From NCBI RefSeq assembly GCF_004337985.1, contig NC_043741.1, forward strand, positions 4,936,140-5,000,139: a stretch of DNA of 64,000 nt, written 5' to 3'. Both the position numbers and the translations under genes were made by a program. A model generated the notes under the pieces. The model saw nothing but the letters and a program-made list of their open reading frames with translations, was not told the DNA's origin and searched no databases. Positions within the stretch are counted from its first letter, which is position 1; each line of letters starts with the position of its first letter. Shown piece after piece: positions 43,424 to 55,137 of the stretch. This DNA comes from Pyricularia pennisetigena (lineage: Eukaryota; Ascomycota; Sordariomycetes; Magnaporthales; Pyriculariaceae).

Positions 43424-44876
43424 GGTGGACTTGAAGCAACGGCTGCTGGGTGGATGGGTATCACACGTGGCTGGTCCAGATAGAGAAGAAAAGAAAAACA
43501 CCGTAAAACAGCAGAAGGTATGGGTTTTGTGCCAATCTCCAAGTAGACAGCCCTAGCTCCCATAGACGCATCAGCGTTGAAGGCGGCGTGTCTGGATGAT
43601 GCCCCCTAGTGCGGCCGCTATCTCGAGTCCATGCGGGCAGGGCCAGGGGTCTGATTATTTCAGGGACACTAAAGATGGAAGAGCCCTGGGGGCGATGGTG
43701 TGATGTCAAGGTGACACTGAGCCGCTTGGTCTGCTCCAGCCTCGGGACCGAATCGAGTATCCTGGATGGCACTGACTGCTAGGTGGGCAGGTCGGTGGCG
43801 CCAGGGTTCGTTGGTGATTGAACAAGTGTGACTTGAGAGGATACGGCGTTGGGCCTCATGAATTGATTTGAAAAGCCTTGGCATCGCACAAGTGCTTTCC
43901 TTCAAGTTGGATTGCATGCTGATGTCAGGGTTAGGTCTGGGAAAAGGTCAGGGAAAAGGTCTGTGAAGGTGAGAAGGGACGCTAGAGGATAGGTAAACTA
44001 GATTAGACAAGACAGGCACTTGGTACTAGACAAGCTAGTCCAGCCCAGTCTAATCTATACTGATAGTGGGTCATAAACTAGCAAATCAACGCTTGCGATC
44101 ATCCTGAATTGACACGCCCTTGAATGTCAATCATGGTACTTGGCTCATCCAGATCGTCCGACTGCCACGGAAATGCCACAGAAGGGGTTATCGTCTGCGA
44201 GAAAGTGACATCCAAGACGTGCAAACAAAGAACCGAGAATGCTCAACTCAAGTTCAATGGTGATCAATATTTCGAGCGTGACGAGGTCCACGATGACCCT
44301 GTCTGCCGACAGCGTGAACGGTGCAAGGCCAGCCGTCAGATTTGCGTATATCGCAGAGGAGCATTTATGCCTGCGCCTGTCCGTCGTGGATTTATGCAGC
44401 AATTCTCATCGAGGATGCGTTGCAGACTTGGGGGTTCGAGCACGTATGTGATGCCGTTGAGCGCCTGGTCATTCCGGCGGTTTTTGGGGGAGGGTTTGTT
44501 TTCGGGATGTCATGCTGGTGTGTTGCGGGCCGACTGTCGTTTCAATCGAACGACGTGACGTTTGGTTGAAAGAAAAAAAGAAGACGAGGATTGGTTCCCT
44601 GCCGGTTTAACGCATGTCAGATGCTTCAACTGATTAATTACAGGCAACGTGCAACAAGAAAAAGAGTTTTGGTTCCAGAAATTGCAGCGCTCTGTCCACA
44701 GCTACTCAGTGACTCATTAATATGTATATATATATAAAAAACTTGCCAAATAATAAATGAATCCCAGGCTATACTCATTGCCATACAAGCCTTCCCCGCC
44801 TGGCATTCCTCACAAAGCAAAAAAGCACAAGACCCCCCAGCAGACACAAAGACAACATTCCCCCCCAACCTCCCAC
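43424..44876. other. Intergenic region with unsupported short frames
   Basis: Contains a plus-strand ATG frame at 44124-44558 and overlapping frames (44239, 44321) whose mixed translations look weakly protein-like, for example PAVFGGGFVFGMSCW. No single frame is long or recognisable enough to call. The left end should be the promoter of the CFEM receptor. Confidence 0.45.
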
Positions 44877-47258
44877 TCAAACAACCATCCACGCCAGGGC
44901 CGCAACAGCCACGGCAACACGGCCAGAGCCACCAAGAGCAAAGCCACCCGCGTCAAGCACCCGCGTCGGCGCGACAGTCGAGCCGCCCCCGCCGCCCGCT
45001 CCAGCACCAGACGACAAGCCACCGACGCCAAGGCCAGCCACGCCAGCAGCCGCAGGCCGAGCGCCGACGAGCGGCATGCCGGCAGCGTACACCGCGTGCT
45101 TGCCGTCGTCGCTGGCCGGGGCTCCTCCAGCCCACATCGTTGCCGGCTGCGGGGCGGCATCGCCGGTCGTGCGCGGGCAACGTGTCGCTCCTGCGCTGTG
45201 CGTGACGGTCGTGCCGCTGGCGTAATGGACGTGGTTTGGCGGGTGGGCAGCCGCGCTGGACGGCGTCGTCTCGGGACCGCAAGTCGGGGATGATGGTGCG
45301 GCTGGGGTGTTTGCTTGGGTGGCATCATCTCCTGGACTCTCAACGCGGGTCGCTGCCGGCAGTGAGGTCGTGTCTGAGGCCGAGGTCGGGGATGAACCCT
45401 GGACGTTTCGGCTGGTTGTCTGCGCGTCTTGGGTGGTGCGGTCCAGAGTCTCGATGCCTCCTGTGCCGGTGCCAGGATGCAATGTTGCCGTGGGCCCGCT
45501 CTCGGATTCACCGTCTGTGGAGGTGGCAGATTTTGCCGTTTCGTCGCTGCTCATAATCGTGGTGCTGACACAAGTGGCAGTGGTGCAGGTGGTGCTGACG
45601 GTAGTGCTGATGGTGGCGCTGGGAGTGTCGGAGTCGCTGACGGTCTCGGAAGGAAGCCAACTGTCTGTGACACTCGCCGTAGAAGTGCGGAAACCAGTGC
45701 CGGTGCCGGTGCCGGTGCCGGTGCTGGTGATAATGCCGGGATCACTGAGGGCTTCAGAAGTAACCTGGCCGTCCACGACACTCGAAGCCGGCATGCCAGA
45801 ACCAATGCTAGTTGTCTCGGAAGCGGTGCTCGTGGCTATGAGACTCTGTGAGGCAGGGGATTCTTCAGATGTGGCGACCCCAGTTGTCTGCGAAACCAGC
45901 AGAGTGGTAACAAGGCCGCGTGTTGCATCAACAGAACTCCCGAGTGCTGTCTGGGATACATCTTCAGTGGTCTGCTCTGAAGACGTCAAAGTAACAGTAC
46001 CAGACAGAGATGTCTGGGTGATGGTTGTTGTGCCGTCAGATGTAATGACCAAGTCTGAGGTGCCAGTTACGGTAGGAGTGCTTGTTGCCGCTGAGCCGTC
46101 TCTTGTGTCCGTCTCGGTTTGCGCAGACGTCTGGGTTGCGGTAATGGTCGAGTCCTCCGAGCCAGCCGTGTCGACCGTGGTAGAAGCTACCGACAGAGTT
46201 TCCCGCGTGAGCGTCTCAGGAGTGACGGTCGCCTCTTGACCCGCAGCGGTAGACGTCTGGGTGTCGCTGATCATAGTACCTGGGTTTCCGGTTACTTCAG
46301 GCGCACCAGCCGTCTCACTTGCAGAAGAACCCGGCTCGACACTGCTGGAAGAAAAAGAGGTGCTGGCCGGTGCCGCAGTCGGCTCTGCGCTGGAAGGGAT
46401 CGGCGAAGCAGGCAGCTCTTCACCGCTGCCCAGCGCGTTGCCGGTCTGCGAGTTGCGGTAAAAGTTGCCAGGGTCGTCGCCAAGACACTCGCCAACCGTG
46501 ACGAACTCGAACCCCCGGTCGGCGGCCACGAGGATAAAGTCCTCGAGGAGACCGTCGGCGGTGGCCTCCTCGCTGTCGTGGAACCGCACAATGTACGACG
46601 CGACCGCGAGGTCGGCGCCCGCCAGCGTCTCTCTGAAGAAAGCAACCAGGTCCGCGGGGTCGGCGAACTCGTCATTGTCAAACGAGTCGACGTTGTAGTC
46701 TACGATGTGGTAGCGGAGCGGCCTTATGTCGACGAGGCAGTCGCCGACGTCGCACTCGGTGAACGGCGCGCGAAAGTAGGTCGGGACCACCCCGAGCGCC
46801 TCGACAAACGTCGCCTCCATCTCGAGCAGGTCCGCGCGCACCTCGTCCTCCGTGAAGCTGCGCAGGTCGCCGTGGCTGTACGAGTGGCTGCCCAGGAGGT
46901 GGCCCTGGCCGTACATGGACCTGGCGAGGCCCTGGTGCCGGGGCTGCGACAGACCTTCGCCTTGAAAGTCGCCCGTCATGAAGAAGGCCGCCTTGATGCT
47001 GTACCGGCGCAGCGTGTTGACGATCGACGCCGTATACGGCGAAGGGCCGTCTTCAAAGGTGAAGGCGATCCGGCCCGGCTTTGTGCAGGGGAAGTCGTCG
47101 CGGCCGAGCTGCTCCCCCCACGGGACGGGGCCGAATGTTGGCCGTGGCATCTCCTGCGTCTCTAGTTGCCGCGCACCTAGATTGCCCGATGAGGGGCTGC
47201 CCCAGGCCAGGGGCGCCAGGGCGGCAAGGACCAGGAGTACTCGAGGCGTGTTTGGCAT
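44877..47258 (-). CDS. GPI-anchored CE4 polysaccharide (chitin) deacetylase-type protein
   Basis: A single exon; the ATG at 47258 opens a signal peptide (MPNTPRVLLVLAALAPLAWG), giving 793 residues. Residues 60-260 form a NodB/CE4 domain: TFEDGP (67-72), HSYSH (125-129), FRAPFTECD (162-170), and a late His227 in IVRFHDS. The metal triad (Asp70, His125, His129) is intact, but the catalytic-base position is Glu69 instead of the usual Asp. A stalk of about 500 residues rich in Ser/Thr with GTGTGTG runs follows, then a hydrophobic C-terminus (RVAVAVAALAWMVV) typical of GPI attachment. Such enzymes convert wall chitin to chitosan at the cell surface. The long stalk is unusual for the family. Substrate and activity are inferred. 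Confidence 0.85.
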   Translation of the reverse strand: MPNTPRVLLVLAALAPLAWGSPSSGNLGARQLETQEMPRPTFGPVPWGEQLGRDDFPCTKPGRIAFTFEDGPSPYTASIVNTLRRYSIKAAFFMTGDFQGEGLSQPRHQGLARSMYGQGHLLGSHSYSHGDLRSFTEDEVRADLLEMEATFVEALGVVPTYFRAPFTECDVGDCLVDIRPLRYHIVDYNVDSFDNDEFADPADLVAFFRETLAGADLAVASYIVRFHDSEEATADGLLEDFILVAADRGFEFVTVGECLGDDPGNFYRNSQTGNALGSGEELPASPIPSSAEPTAAPASTSFSSSSVEPGSSASETAGAPEVTGNPGTMISDTQTSTAAGQEATVTPETLTRETLSVASTTVDTAGSEDSTITATQTSAQTETDTRDGSAATSTPTVTGTSDLVITSDGTTTITQTSLSGTVTLTSSEQTTEDVSQTALGSSVDATRGLVTTLLVSQTTGVATSEESPASQSLIATSTASETTSIGSGMPASSVVDGQVTSEALSDPGIITSTGTGTGTGTGFRTSTASVTDSWLPSETVSDSDTPSATISTTVSTTCTTATCVSTTIMSSDETAKSATSTDGESESGPTATLHPGTGTGGIETLDRTTQDAQTTSRNVQGSSPTSASDTTSLPAATRVESPGDDATQANTPAAPSSPTCGPETTPSSAAAHPPNHVHYASGTTVTHSAGATRCPRTTGDAAPQPATMWAGGAPASDDGKHAVYAAGMPLVGARPAAAGVAGLGVGGLSSGAGAGGGGGSTVAPTRVLDAGGFALGGSGRVAVAVAALAWMVV

Positions 47259-47983
47259 CTTGACGGTATGATAGCAGCAGGATTGAGTGGATTGACCGAG
47301 TTGATGCAGCCTGACCGGGTTTAATGCAGCCTGAACATGCGTGCAAACAATCGTCAAGAGGACCAGCTTGAGTGGAAGATGGGAAAGAAGCCCACGAGGA
47401 GATAGAAGTGAGCCCAAGCCTTTTGTAAATCAGGCAAACGACTCCCTTTCGTGGCTGTATAAATCATGAGCAGAAAAAAAAGCCATTCTTCTACTTCTGT
47501 GACACAAATTCACAATATTCAGCTTACTCCTCTGCGTGAAATGAAGACAGACCAAGTCGGAAATTGTAGTTGACCTGTCAACTTTTGGTAAACTGCGGCT
47601 TGTTTTCAGCTGGCCTGGACACGGAACATCAGGGGGGGGGCAAGAGCAAACACGTATATAAACAAGGTGACAATCATGTCCACTGGCGACGGCACGGCGA
47701 TGCCACGTCGTCATGGAGAGGCTGGTAAGACCCGATACTATATCAGCTGTGACAGGTGCCCAGCTCGGAAAACTATTACACTGCACCAACCAAGCTGCAC
47801 CCGCAGAGATTGGGAGTAGACACCGTGGCTCGCAAAACCAAAAGCCAGCATCTCTCCCGGCAGCCAGCTACCGAACAAAAAACCCCCACCAGAGGGAAGG
47901 GGAGGAAACATCTTGTGACGTGTCAGAATTCCGCAGCGGGAAACCCATCATCACCGTCTCGGAAATAATCTCCCAAGCAGCCT
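47259..47983. other. Upstream region of the deacetylase gene
   Basis: No gene is seen. In-frame sequence continues 53 codons upstream of the deacetylase ATG without a stop but includes no better start. Confidence 0.6.
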
Positions 47984-48160
47984 TCAGTGCTTGCTGCACC
48001 GTCCGCGCTGGACGGTGCGGTTGCTGACGATGGTCTGGACGTCGCAGCTCGAGACGTGCCCGGCGACGACGCGGGCGCAGGGCACGCGCATCGTCGTCTG
48101 GTATGTGACTGCCTCGCCGCACACGGCGCAGGTGAAGACTGTGCGGCTGTACTGGCACAT
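47984..48160 (-). CDS. 58-residue Cys-containing small protein
   Basis: A short frame from ATG at 48160 to TGA at 47984. It begins MCQYSRTVFTCAVCGEAV and contains six further Cys-, His- and Arg-bearing positions, with CxxC near residues 11-14 and a second cluster (PCARVVAGHVSSC) before the end RCSKH. Small fungal proteins that begin MC-x-[YF]-x-R-x-[VY]-x-C-x-x-C are common and poorly understood; they may bind zinc. Codons are GC-rich with C or G in most third positions, as in neighbouring genes, which supports coding. There is no signal peptide, so it is likely cytosolic. The sequence after the stop carries no longer frame. Confidence 0.55.
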   Translation of the reverse strand: MCQYSRTVFTCAVCGEAVTYQTTMRVPCARVVAGHVSSCDVQTIVSNRTVQRGRCSKH

Positions 48161-48891
48161 TTTTGTTTGTTTGTGTGTGCTTGGCGCTGGTGGTGGTAGA
48201 GGAGGAGGGAGTGCTGTTTTCTTTTCTTCTTTTGTCTGAAAATACTCAGTGGGCTGATTAGAAGTGGCTGGTGTCGTGCTTGACAGAGATGGAGATTTGG
48301 TGTGCGTGGTTCGTCAAGCATCTACGACGGAACATGCTCGATCATGACTTTGCCCTCTCTATTTATGTTCATTTGGTCAATGTGAGTCGCCATTCATCAG
48401 CGGTCAAGGCATTGTCGGGCCCCCACCCATACGATGCGACAAAGACATTGTTGCCTGTACGTGTGGCCATGTCAGGTCGCATGCTTCTTTGTTGTCGGTA
48501 GATGACCATGACCGCTCTGTTCGACAATGGCTTTTCTTCCGCCGGAAACCCTTTGGACCAGACCACTGGTCACCACTACAGGCTGCCTCTGCTCGACAAT
48601 TGAGACGGGATGAAGCAAGACAAGCGGCCGTTGGGACCTGTTAGGAATGGGACGTACATTAAAACAAAAGGGCGATTCTACGTACTGTATACCAGATTTG
48701 TCCCCAGTTTCCAATCTTCTTTCTACTCTAGTCGTCTCCTCACACATAACCTCCCAATATAAATCATACAGAAAAAGGATTTCCAAGCATATTTGCCAGA
48801 AACCAGAAAAAACCAGAAAAACCAGAGAAAGCAAAGAATCGTGGTATAACCCCCCCAAGTAACGCCATAAAAAAGAAAAAAAGACAAAAAA
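48161..48891. other. Intergenic region, no gene seen
   Basis: Spacer between the small Cys gene and the end of the first Zn2Cys6 gene. Nothing beyond unsupported short frames. Confidence 0.6.
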
Positions 48892-51240
48892 TCACTGCAG
48901 CTGTCCCCAACCAGTCGTCGAAAAGCCACGTATGCTGTCGTTAAAAGTCTGCCAGTTAAAGTCTTCGTCGTCCATGTTCATGTCAAAGTCTTCGAGAGAC
49001 GAGAGGCCGCCAAACTGATCGCCGCCCGCGGTGCCCAGGTTGATGACGCTTGCCAGATTGTTAAAATCGCCACCGGGCACCGCCGCCGCCGCCGCAGCCC
49101 CCGTCTCCGTCCACATCCACGGGGGCGCGTCGCCCTTGCGCATGGCCGCGTCGAGCAGTGGCGTCTCGGACGCCGTCGGCTGCGGCTGCGGCTGCGGCGG
49201 CTGGCTGAAGCCCGGCCCTCCTGCCCTGTTGTTGGCGTACCCGAATGCGAGTCCGGCGTTCTGCGCCTGCACGCTTTCGACGGGGAAAGCGAGCGGCCAG
49301 ATGTCCTGAGACGCAAACGTGTCTTGGGACATGACTTGGTTCATGAGCTGCAGGAAGTCGGGGTCCATCTGCTGCGCTGCTGGTGCCGTTGCCCTGGCGC
49401 CATCCTGCTGCCGCTGCTGCTGCTGCTGCTGCTGCTGTCCAACAGCTACAGGCTGCACGGCCAAGTCGTTGACCGCAGCATTCTTCAGTGAAGTGGATGA
49501 TGCACCCATGCTGCAGGAAGAGTTATGCAAGTGCGGGTTTTGCCGCTCCTGGTCACGCCTGAACGAGGCTTGCACTTCAGGCTCCAGAGCCGGCGCCTGC
49601 ACGAGCTCCCGCCACCTGTCCAGAGCCACCTTGATCTTGATCCTGCCTGACAGGGTGCCAAAGTTGGACGTGGGGAGGGTCTTGGGATACCACTCGCGAT
49701 CCAGCTCGCCCGCGGCGGCAGGATCGGCCCTGAGCCGGGCGATTTCCGCCACGCGGTGTCTCTTGGCCCTGTTGTAGAGCCGTTTGAACGGCAGCCAGAC
49801 GGCGGCGTTGTCCGATATGCGGTCGATCTCCGCGGCGGCCGTGGCGCCGCTGAACATGGTCCCGAGCGCCGACCAGCCCCTCTCGGATATGGGACTCCAC
49901 GGCCCCGTGGAGATGGCGAGGAGCAGAAAGGTGACTGCCTGCCACTGCATAAAGACGTGCGCAACCCACCGCCACCGCCGGACCCGCGGGTCGTGCAGAA
50001 CAAGGTGGCTGTACTCAAAGACCTCGATCGCAGACAACACCAGGCGATCCTTTCGCTCCTGGCTCAGGTCTTCAGAGGCGTCGTGCGGCCCGATCAGCGA
50101 AGTCTGGTACACCAGGATTGTCATCTTGCTGAGGATGACCCGGACGATCATGGCGGCGAGGATGCTAATGTCCATCTTGGGAGCCGGCCCGTTCCTTGGC
50201 AGTATGCGCTCAGCAATGCCGCTGATCTCCATCAGCAGCTTCTCTCGCTCCTCCAGCGTGTTCACGGCTCGCGGGCACATGGAGGCGGCCGCCGACGACA
50301 AAAGCAGGATCCTCCGCGCATAGGGCTGCACCTCGTATGACATGAGCACGAACGCCATCTCGGTTTCGCCCTCGCGTGGCGGGGGTAGCTCTTTGCTGTC
50401 CGGGCCGAAGTCGTCGTCGTTGATGTTCAGAGGCCTCCGCGTGTCGTAACCCAGGTCGTGGATGGCGACGTCTGTGCCCTGGTCCTCGGCCGCGCGGAGG
50501 TCGAGGAGGGCGAGGTACCAGAAGAGCCTCCTCCTCATCTCGCCTTCGAACGGCGTCAGGTTTGGAAAGTTGCTCGGATCGCGGTGCAGCCCAATCGACT
50601 GGCTGATGCGTACAGCCACTCCCGTCATGGTCCAGGCCAGACGAGTATCCTGCCGTCGCCTGACGAGCATGACGAACAGCACAAGAGCCTGCAGTGTCAT
50701 GAGGTCGGTCGAGGTGAGAAAGTCGGCCTTTGCCAGAGCCATCTCGAGAGCGTAGCGATACTTTTGTAGCATGTGCGCCTGGGTGGCTCCAAAGTGCATC
50801 TCGACATCGGTCTCGTCCATGGACGTCAGTGCTCCAAAGTAAATGCCAAACATCAAAGCTTCGAAGGAGGGATCGATGTTTCCCAGATCATCCTTGGCCT
50901 TGAGCAACATGGCCTTGGTAGAAGGCACATGAAGGATTTTGGTAACGGGGTTAACATTGTCGCAGTAGACGTCCCAGATGAACATGATTTGAGAAGGTGG
51001 TAGATGAAACTTTCGGAGGTCAAGATCTGAGCAGCGGTAGCCAAACAGAAATGACCCGTTGGAATACGTGTCTGGCAGTGGAACAGCCGGAGGGCTGTCA
51101 TCGTTGTCCGAGACGTCAGTCTCTGAATCTAGCATTTCCTCGGTTTCGGCCCGTAGTTCATTAATCTAGGGTCCGTTAGTCAAGCCTGAACATGCGCAAT
51201 CTATAGAGGTTGGGAGAGAGGGAGAGAGGGACTCTAGGAG

Positions 51241-51274
<34 letters not shown>

Positions 51275-52096
51275 GCATACCTCGTCGTTTATCCTGGACC
51301 AGAAGCCGCTGCTCACGTAGCGAGACTTGCCCTTGTCGTGTAACACAAGCCTGCCAAATTTCTTGGCAACATCCGTCGTCGACGGCGGGCTGTCTTGGAT
51401 CGAGTCGACGGTTTGTGAAGATTTGTGGGGGCTTCCGTTTGCATGACTAGAGTTCAAGTTGCTGTGGCTAGCGTTGCTCGCCGTGCTCGCCGCCCTCACG
51501 CCCGTGGTCGACGACGAGCTCCCACGCCCCGTGCTCCTAGGCTCGACGCTGCCGGGCGATTCCTGCATGGCGTCTGGCGACGGCCCCCCGGTGCTTCCAT
51601 GTCTCGCCGTCTCGAGCTCGATCTGGCCGCTCAGGTCCTCGACGATGCCCTCCAGCTTGCGCAACCTCTTCATCAGCTCGGCCTCGCGCTCGCTCGCGGC
51701 GCCGTGCCTGCCGGGTTCGCCGCTCGCGGTCGGGCCGTTTGGGTCCTTGGGCCTCGGTCTACGAGGGGCCCGTCCGGGAGCGGGGAAGACGCAGCTCACG
51801 CGCGCGCGGCGGCAGTTTGTGCAGGGCTGCAGGTGGTCGCACTTGACCTTGCGCTTGCGGCAGATGATGCAGCTCCGCGGGTTCAGGGATCCGTCCGGCA
51901 GGACGTCGGGTCCGTACACCGTCGCGCCGGCCGGGGTCGTCGTCCTCGCCGCCGCCGCGCCGTGTGCGCCGACCGTTCTGAGGCTGTCGCTGCGGGCGGG
52001 GGCGTCGGCGGCGGGAGGGTGCGGGAACGAGGGGCTCATTTGAGCGTTGGACGCCATCATGGTCGCGCCGCCGAGGCTTGAGGTCGAATCGGTCAT
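48892..52096 (-). CDS. Zn2Cys6 transcription factor with fungal-specific regulatory domain
   Basis: Two exons (52096-51281 and 51165-48892; donor GTATGC, acceptor CCCTAG) give 1029 residues. The zinc cluster has Cys at 76, 79, 86, 92, 95 and 102 (C-x2-C-x6-C-x5-C-x2-C-x6-C) with the basic RKRKVK loop. A short coiled region (about 135-160) may aid dimer formation. The middle-homology domain spans about 350-700 with RRRLFWYLALLDLRAAEDQG and ISQSIGLHRDPS. The C-terminus has a Gln run (about 858-866) and an acidic end (SSLEDFDMNMDDEDFNWQTF) that looks like an activation segment. It is a nuclear DNA-binding regulator; target genes cannot be told from the sequence. The intron carries a 30-base T tract on the sense strand. 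Confidence 0.9.
51241..51270 (-). repeat. Poly-T tract (sense strand) in the transcription-factor intron
   Basis: Thirty bases, A on the plus strand, so T in the transcript. It begins about ten bases after the GTATGC donor of the first Zn2Cys6 gene. Confidence 0.9.
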
Positions 52097-53522
52097 CTCC
52101 GGATCCTCGCAATCAGGGAGTCGGCGCGGGTTTGCAGCAGGAAGCTCAGCTCAATTGAACGGGCGGTTTACGTTCGCGAGGTTCGAACCATGTGGGTAGT
52201 TGAGAGGCAACGTCATCGAAGGATCTGCGGGTCGAGGATGCGTTATCACGCTAGAAAAGCCATAGTTAGACCAGACGCACGCCTAGTTGTCTCTGTGACT
52301 CTTTTGTTTTACTGTTGGCGGTTGTCGCGCAGTCTTTCTATTTTCAAGCAAACAACAACAACAGCCAATCGAGTGTGTTCTGTCCAAACAATCCTCTAGC
52401 AAGACAAGCCCACAGGAGAAAAAAACCCACTCGGGATACAGCACAGCTCGGAGCGTTGCCTAGTAGGGCACCATTAATAATCATGGGGCCAAGAGATTTA
52501 ATCAGATTGCGCTATCGGATCGGTATGATAATGAGGCCGGCGCAGTAAGAAAACTGGAGTCTCCACATTAACTCCGTCAAGCTCCGAGTATATGCTGAGC
52601 CCAGACCGGACCCCGCTTCTATCACCGAACCGAGCATGCATCACAATAGGAGAAGCAACCACACACATTGCGGCGGTTGAGGCTGGGCTTGCATGCGGAA
52701 CGGCGCCGCATTTTATATTAGCCATACATAACCGTCTTGATTTACCATGGACCCTGAATTGACGCGCGATTCATTTGTTCAATAAGAATTTAATTTTTTT
52801 TTTTTTTTTTTAAAGTGGTTGACGATTACAATGACGAGCCGGATAAGAAAAAAAAAAGGATTTCTTATTGAACCAATTGAGCATCCCCGGCATAATATTT
52901 TACCATTGGTCAATGGCAACCCGACTAGTATTTTTTTGGCTGGCATGAAGTGAGCCCCGCCTCGACATTTCCACCCAAGAACGAATCATCTGGTTCTGTT
53001 CATCACCGGGAGCTTTATCTGTTGCGAAGAAGAGAGAGAGAAAAAACGAGTTGCAAACACAACAAATTTGTCTTTTCGCTCACTTCAGGACCCCCTTCAC
53101 TAAACGCCATGCCATCTCCAATTCGTCCCCCTGACGCAGGGTTGGAACAAGGTTCGACTTGGCAAGGAGTGCAAGTTTGCCCAAGACTTTTAGAGTTGCT
53201 CGGTGGGAAACCAAAATCCCACTCTGCACGCCTAGGGCCAAGGGTCAAATAGCAAATAAGCAATCACTGTCATCCACCCCCCTAGACTTTGCAACCATCC
53301 GAATCAATCAAAGTAAATTATATCATCTCTACTTTCTTGGTCTCTACTCATAGCACACTAGACTAGGCGAGAACCCTCCGTCTTGGCAACGGTCCTGATT
53401 CTTGCAAGTCTCTTTTTCATCCTGTTTTTTTTTTTTTTTCTTTTCGTTTTCTTGTTTGGACCCTAGACTAAACCGGGAAAAAAAAGCAATTCCACCCACA
53501 AACTATTTTAGTTCCACAGAAA
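52097..53522. other. 1.4 kb between two tandem regulator genes
   Basis: No gene is seen. It includes T tracts at 52795-52811 and 53425-53440. The part next to 52096 should hold the promoter of the first Zn2Cys6 gene. Confidence 0.6.
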
Positions 53523-55137
53523 CTACCCGGCCATGTGCTCCCCCCATTTGTGGTCCAGGAGACCCCTGATCAGACGGAGCTCTTCCCTAAACGCAGCTGC
53601 CGCGCTCTCCATGGGACTACCCTCCTCTCCAAACACGTGCTTGCTCCCCGCGCTTCCCGAAAGCAGGTCGTCGAGCGAGGCCGCCTCCCAGTACGTCTCG
53701 GCGACCCGGTGATGTTCTGCCACCGCCACATCTGCCTCGAGGGCGGTCGCGGCGCCGCCCGCGTGCTTCAGGTCGCGGCCCGCACCGACGCGGTGCTTCG
53801 CGGGCACGCCCAGGATGGCGCCGAGGGTGTCGAGCTTGTGCGTGATGATCTGCATCAGGATCAGGATCTCGAGGTGGCCGTCGCCGTCGATGGCGATGTC
53901 GTCGATCTTGAGCCGGTACAGGTTGGTGGTGGCCTGGCCGCTGAGGAGCCGGCTGTAGACTCCCGACATGAGCTGGCGGAAGGCCTCGAAGATCTTGGCG
54001 TAGCACGACAGTATAAGGAGGTTCGTGGGCCCGTCCATCACCGCCGCCATCACCCCCGACAGCGACCCGTGCCGCCCATCCCAGGGGGACAGGTACGGCG
54101 CCAGCAGGCTCAAGAGCCTCTGGATGCAGGTTAGTATCCCGCTTAGGCATACCTTCGATGCGTGCTGCTGCCGCCGAGGGCCTCCCGGCGTTGACGTGCT
54201 TGAGCTCGCTGATGAAGTTTCGAGGCTGAACTGGGATTGACACAAATACATAAGCCCCATCAGGTGGCTGGTGAGAGAAGCGGCGTTGCAGACGTCACCG
54301 TCTCCGAACCTCGTCTGGACGTTCTGGTGGTCTGGAAACGATGGAGACGGCGAGTATGGGCTCGGGGCTGAAGCGAGAAACTGTTCCGGAAGTGAATGTA
54401 AGCCTTGTTGCTGAGGCTCGGAAGTCGGGTGATATACTTCTTGTTGTGGCCACACCGTCTTGAGCGGGTTCTGATACGACTGCGCGTCTTGCAGAGAAGA
54501 AGGGCTCGGGCTGGGCAGTGACCAGCCCACCTGTTGGTCATCGGCGTTCTCGTCCGGCGGTAGCACGCCGGCGAGATCAAAACTCCTCCACTCCGAAGAG
54601 AGGGAGCTCATGACATCCCCATCCTGGGTTGTCATCATGGAGTTGAAACCTGGGGAATACTGCGGCGTGTTGACTTGTTAGTAAACAGTTCCTTTCAGGC
54701 GGGGGAGAGAAAAAAAAAAAAAAAAAAAAGTTGGCAGGTCGGTTTTATCAATCTCTTCCCCAACTCACCACGCAATTACCGTCTGGTGTATGGTCCATCA
54801 AAGTGACCTGGCTGTAGGATGGCGACCATCCTGTATTTGACAGCGGCGGCAACGGCAGCGGCTGCTGCTCGACCGGCAAAGGGGACATGAGTAGCGGTAG
54901 CGGTTGCTGCTCAACCAAAGAAGGAGAGCTGATGGGCGTTGCATTGGCCTCTCGCAAGCGCGAGGGTCTTCCGGGGCGACAGGAGAGCGTCCTCATGCAG
55001 TACACTCCCTTTCGGCTGCATCTATGACAAGTCTTGGTCGTTCCATCCTTGGGCCATTCGCACCGGAGCTTCTGGTTTCGACATCGTTCACACGCCAGCC
55101 TCGTGGGGGGTCTTGTGGGCGTCTCTTGGGCCGGCAT
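53523..55137 (-). CDS. Zn2Cys6 transcription factor, AflR-like layout
   Basis: Two exons (55137-54769 and 54659-53523; donor GTGAGT, acceptor CCGCAG) give 501 residues. The zinc cluster near the N-terminus has Cys at 16, 19, 26, 37, 40 and 47 with a 10-residue middle loop, longer than in the neighbouring regulator. A linker rich in Pro, Ser and Gln follows. The C-terminal half is predicted helical (LTCIQRLLSLLAPYL; LKIDDIAIDGDGHLEIL...THKLDTLGAILG). It lacks the large middle-homology domain and instead resembles regulators of secondary-metabolite clusters such as AflR, but no biosynthetic genes lie in this window. A T tract of about 21 lies in the intron on the sense strand. Confidence 0.85.
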
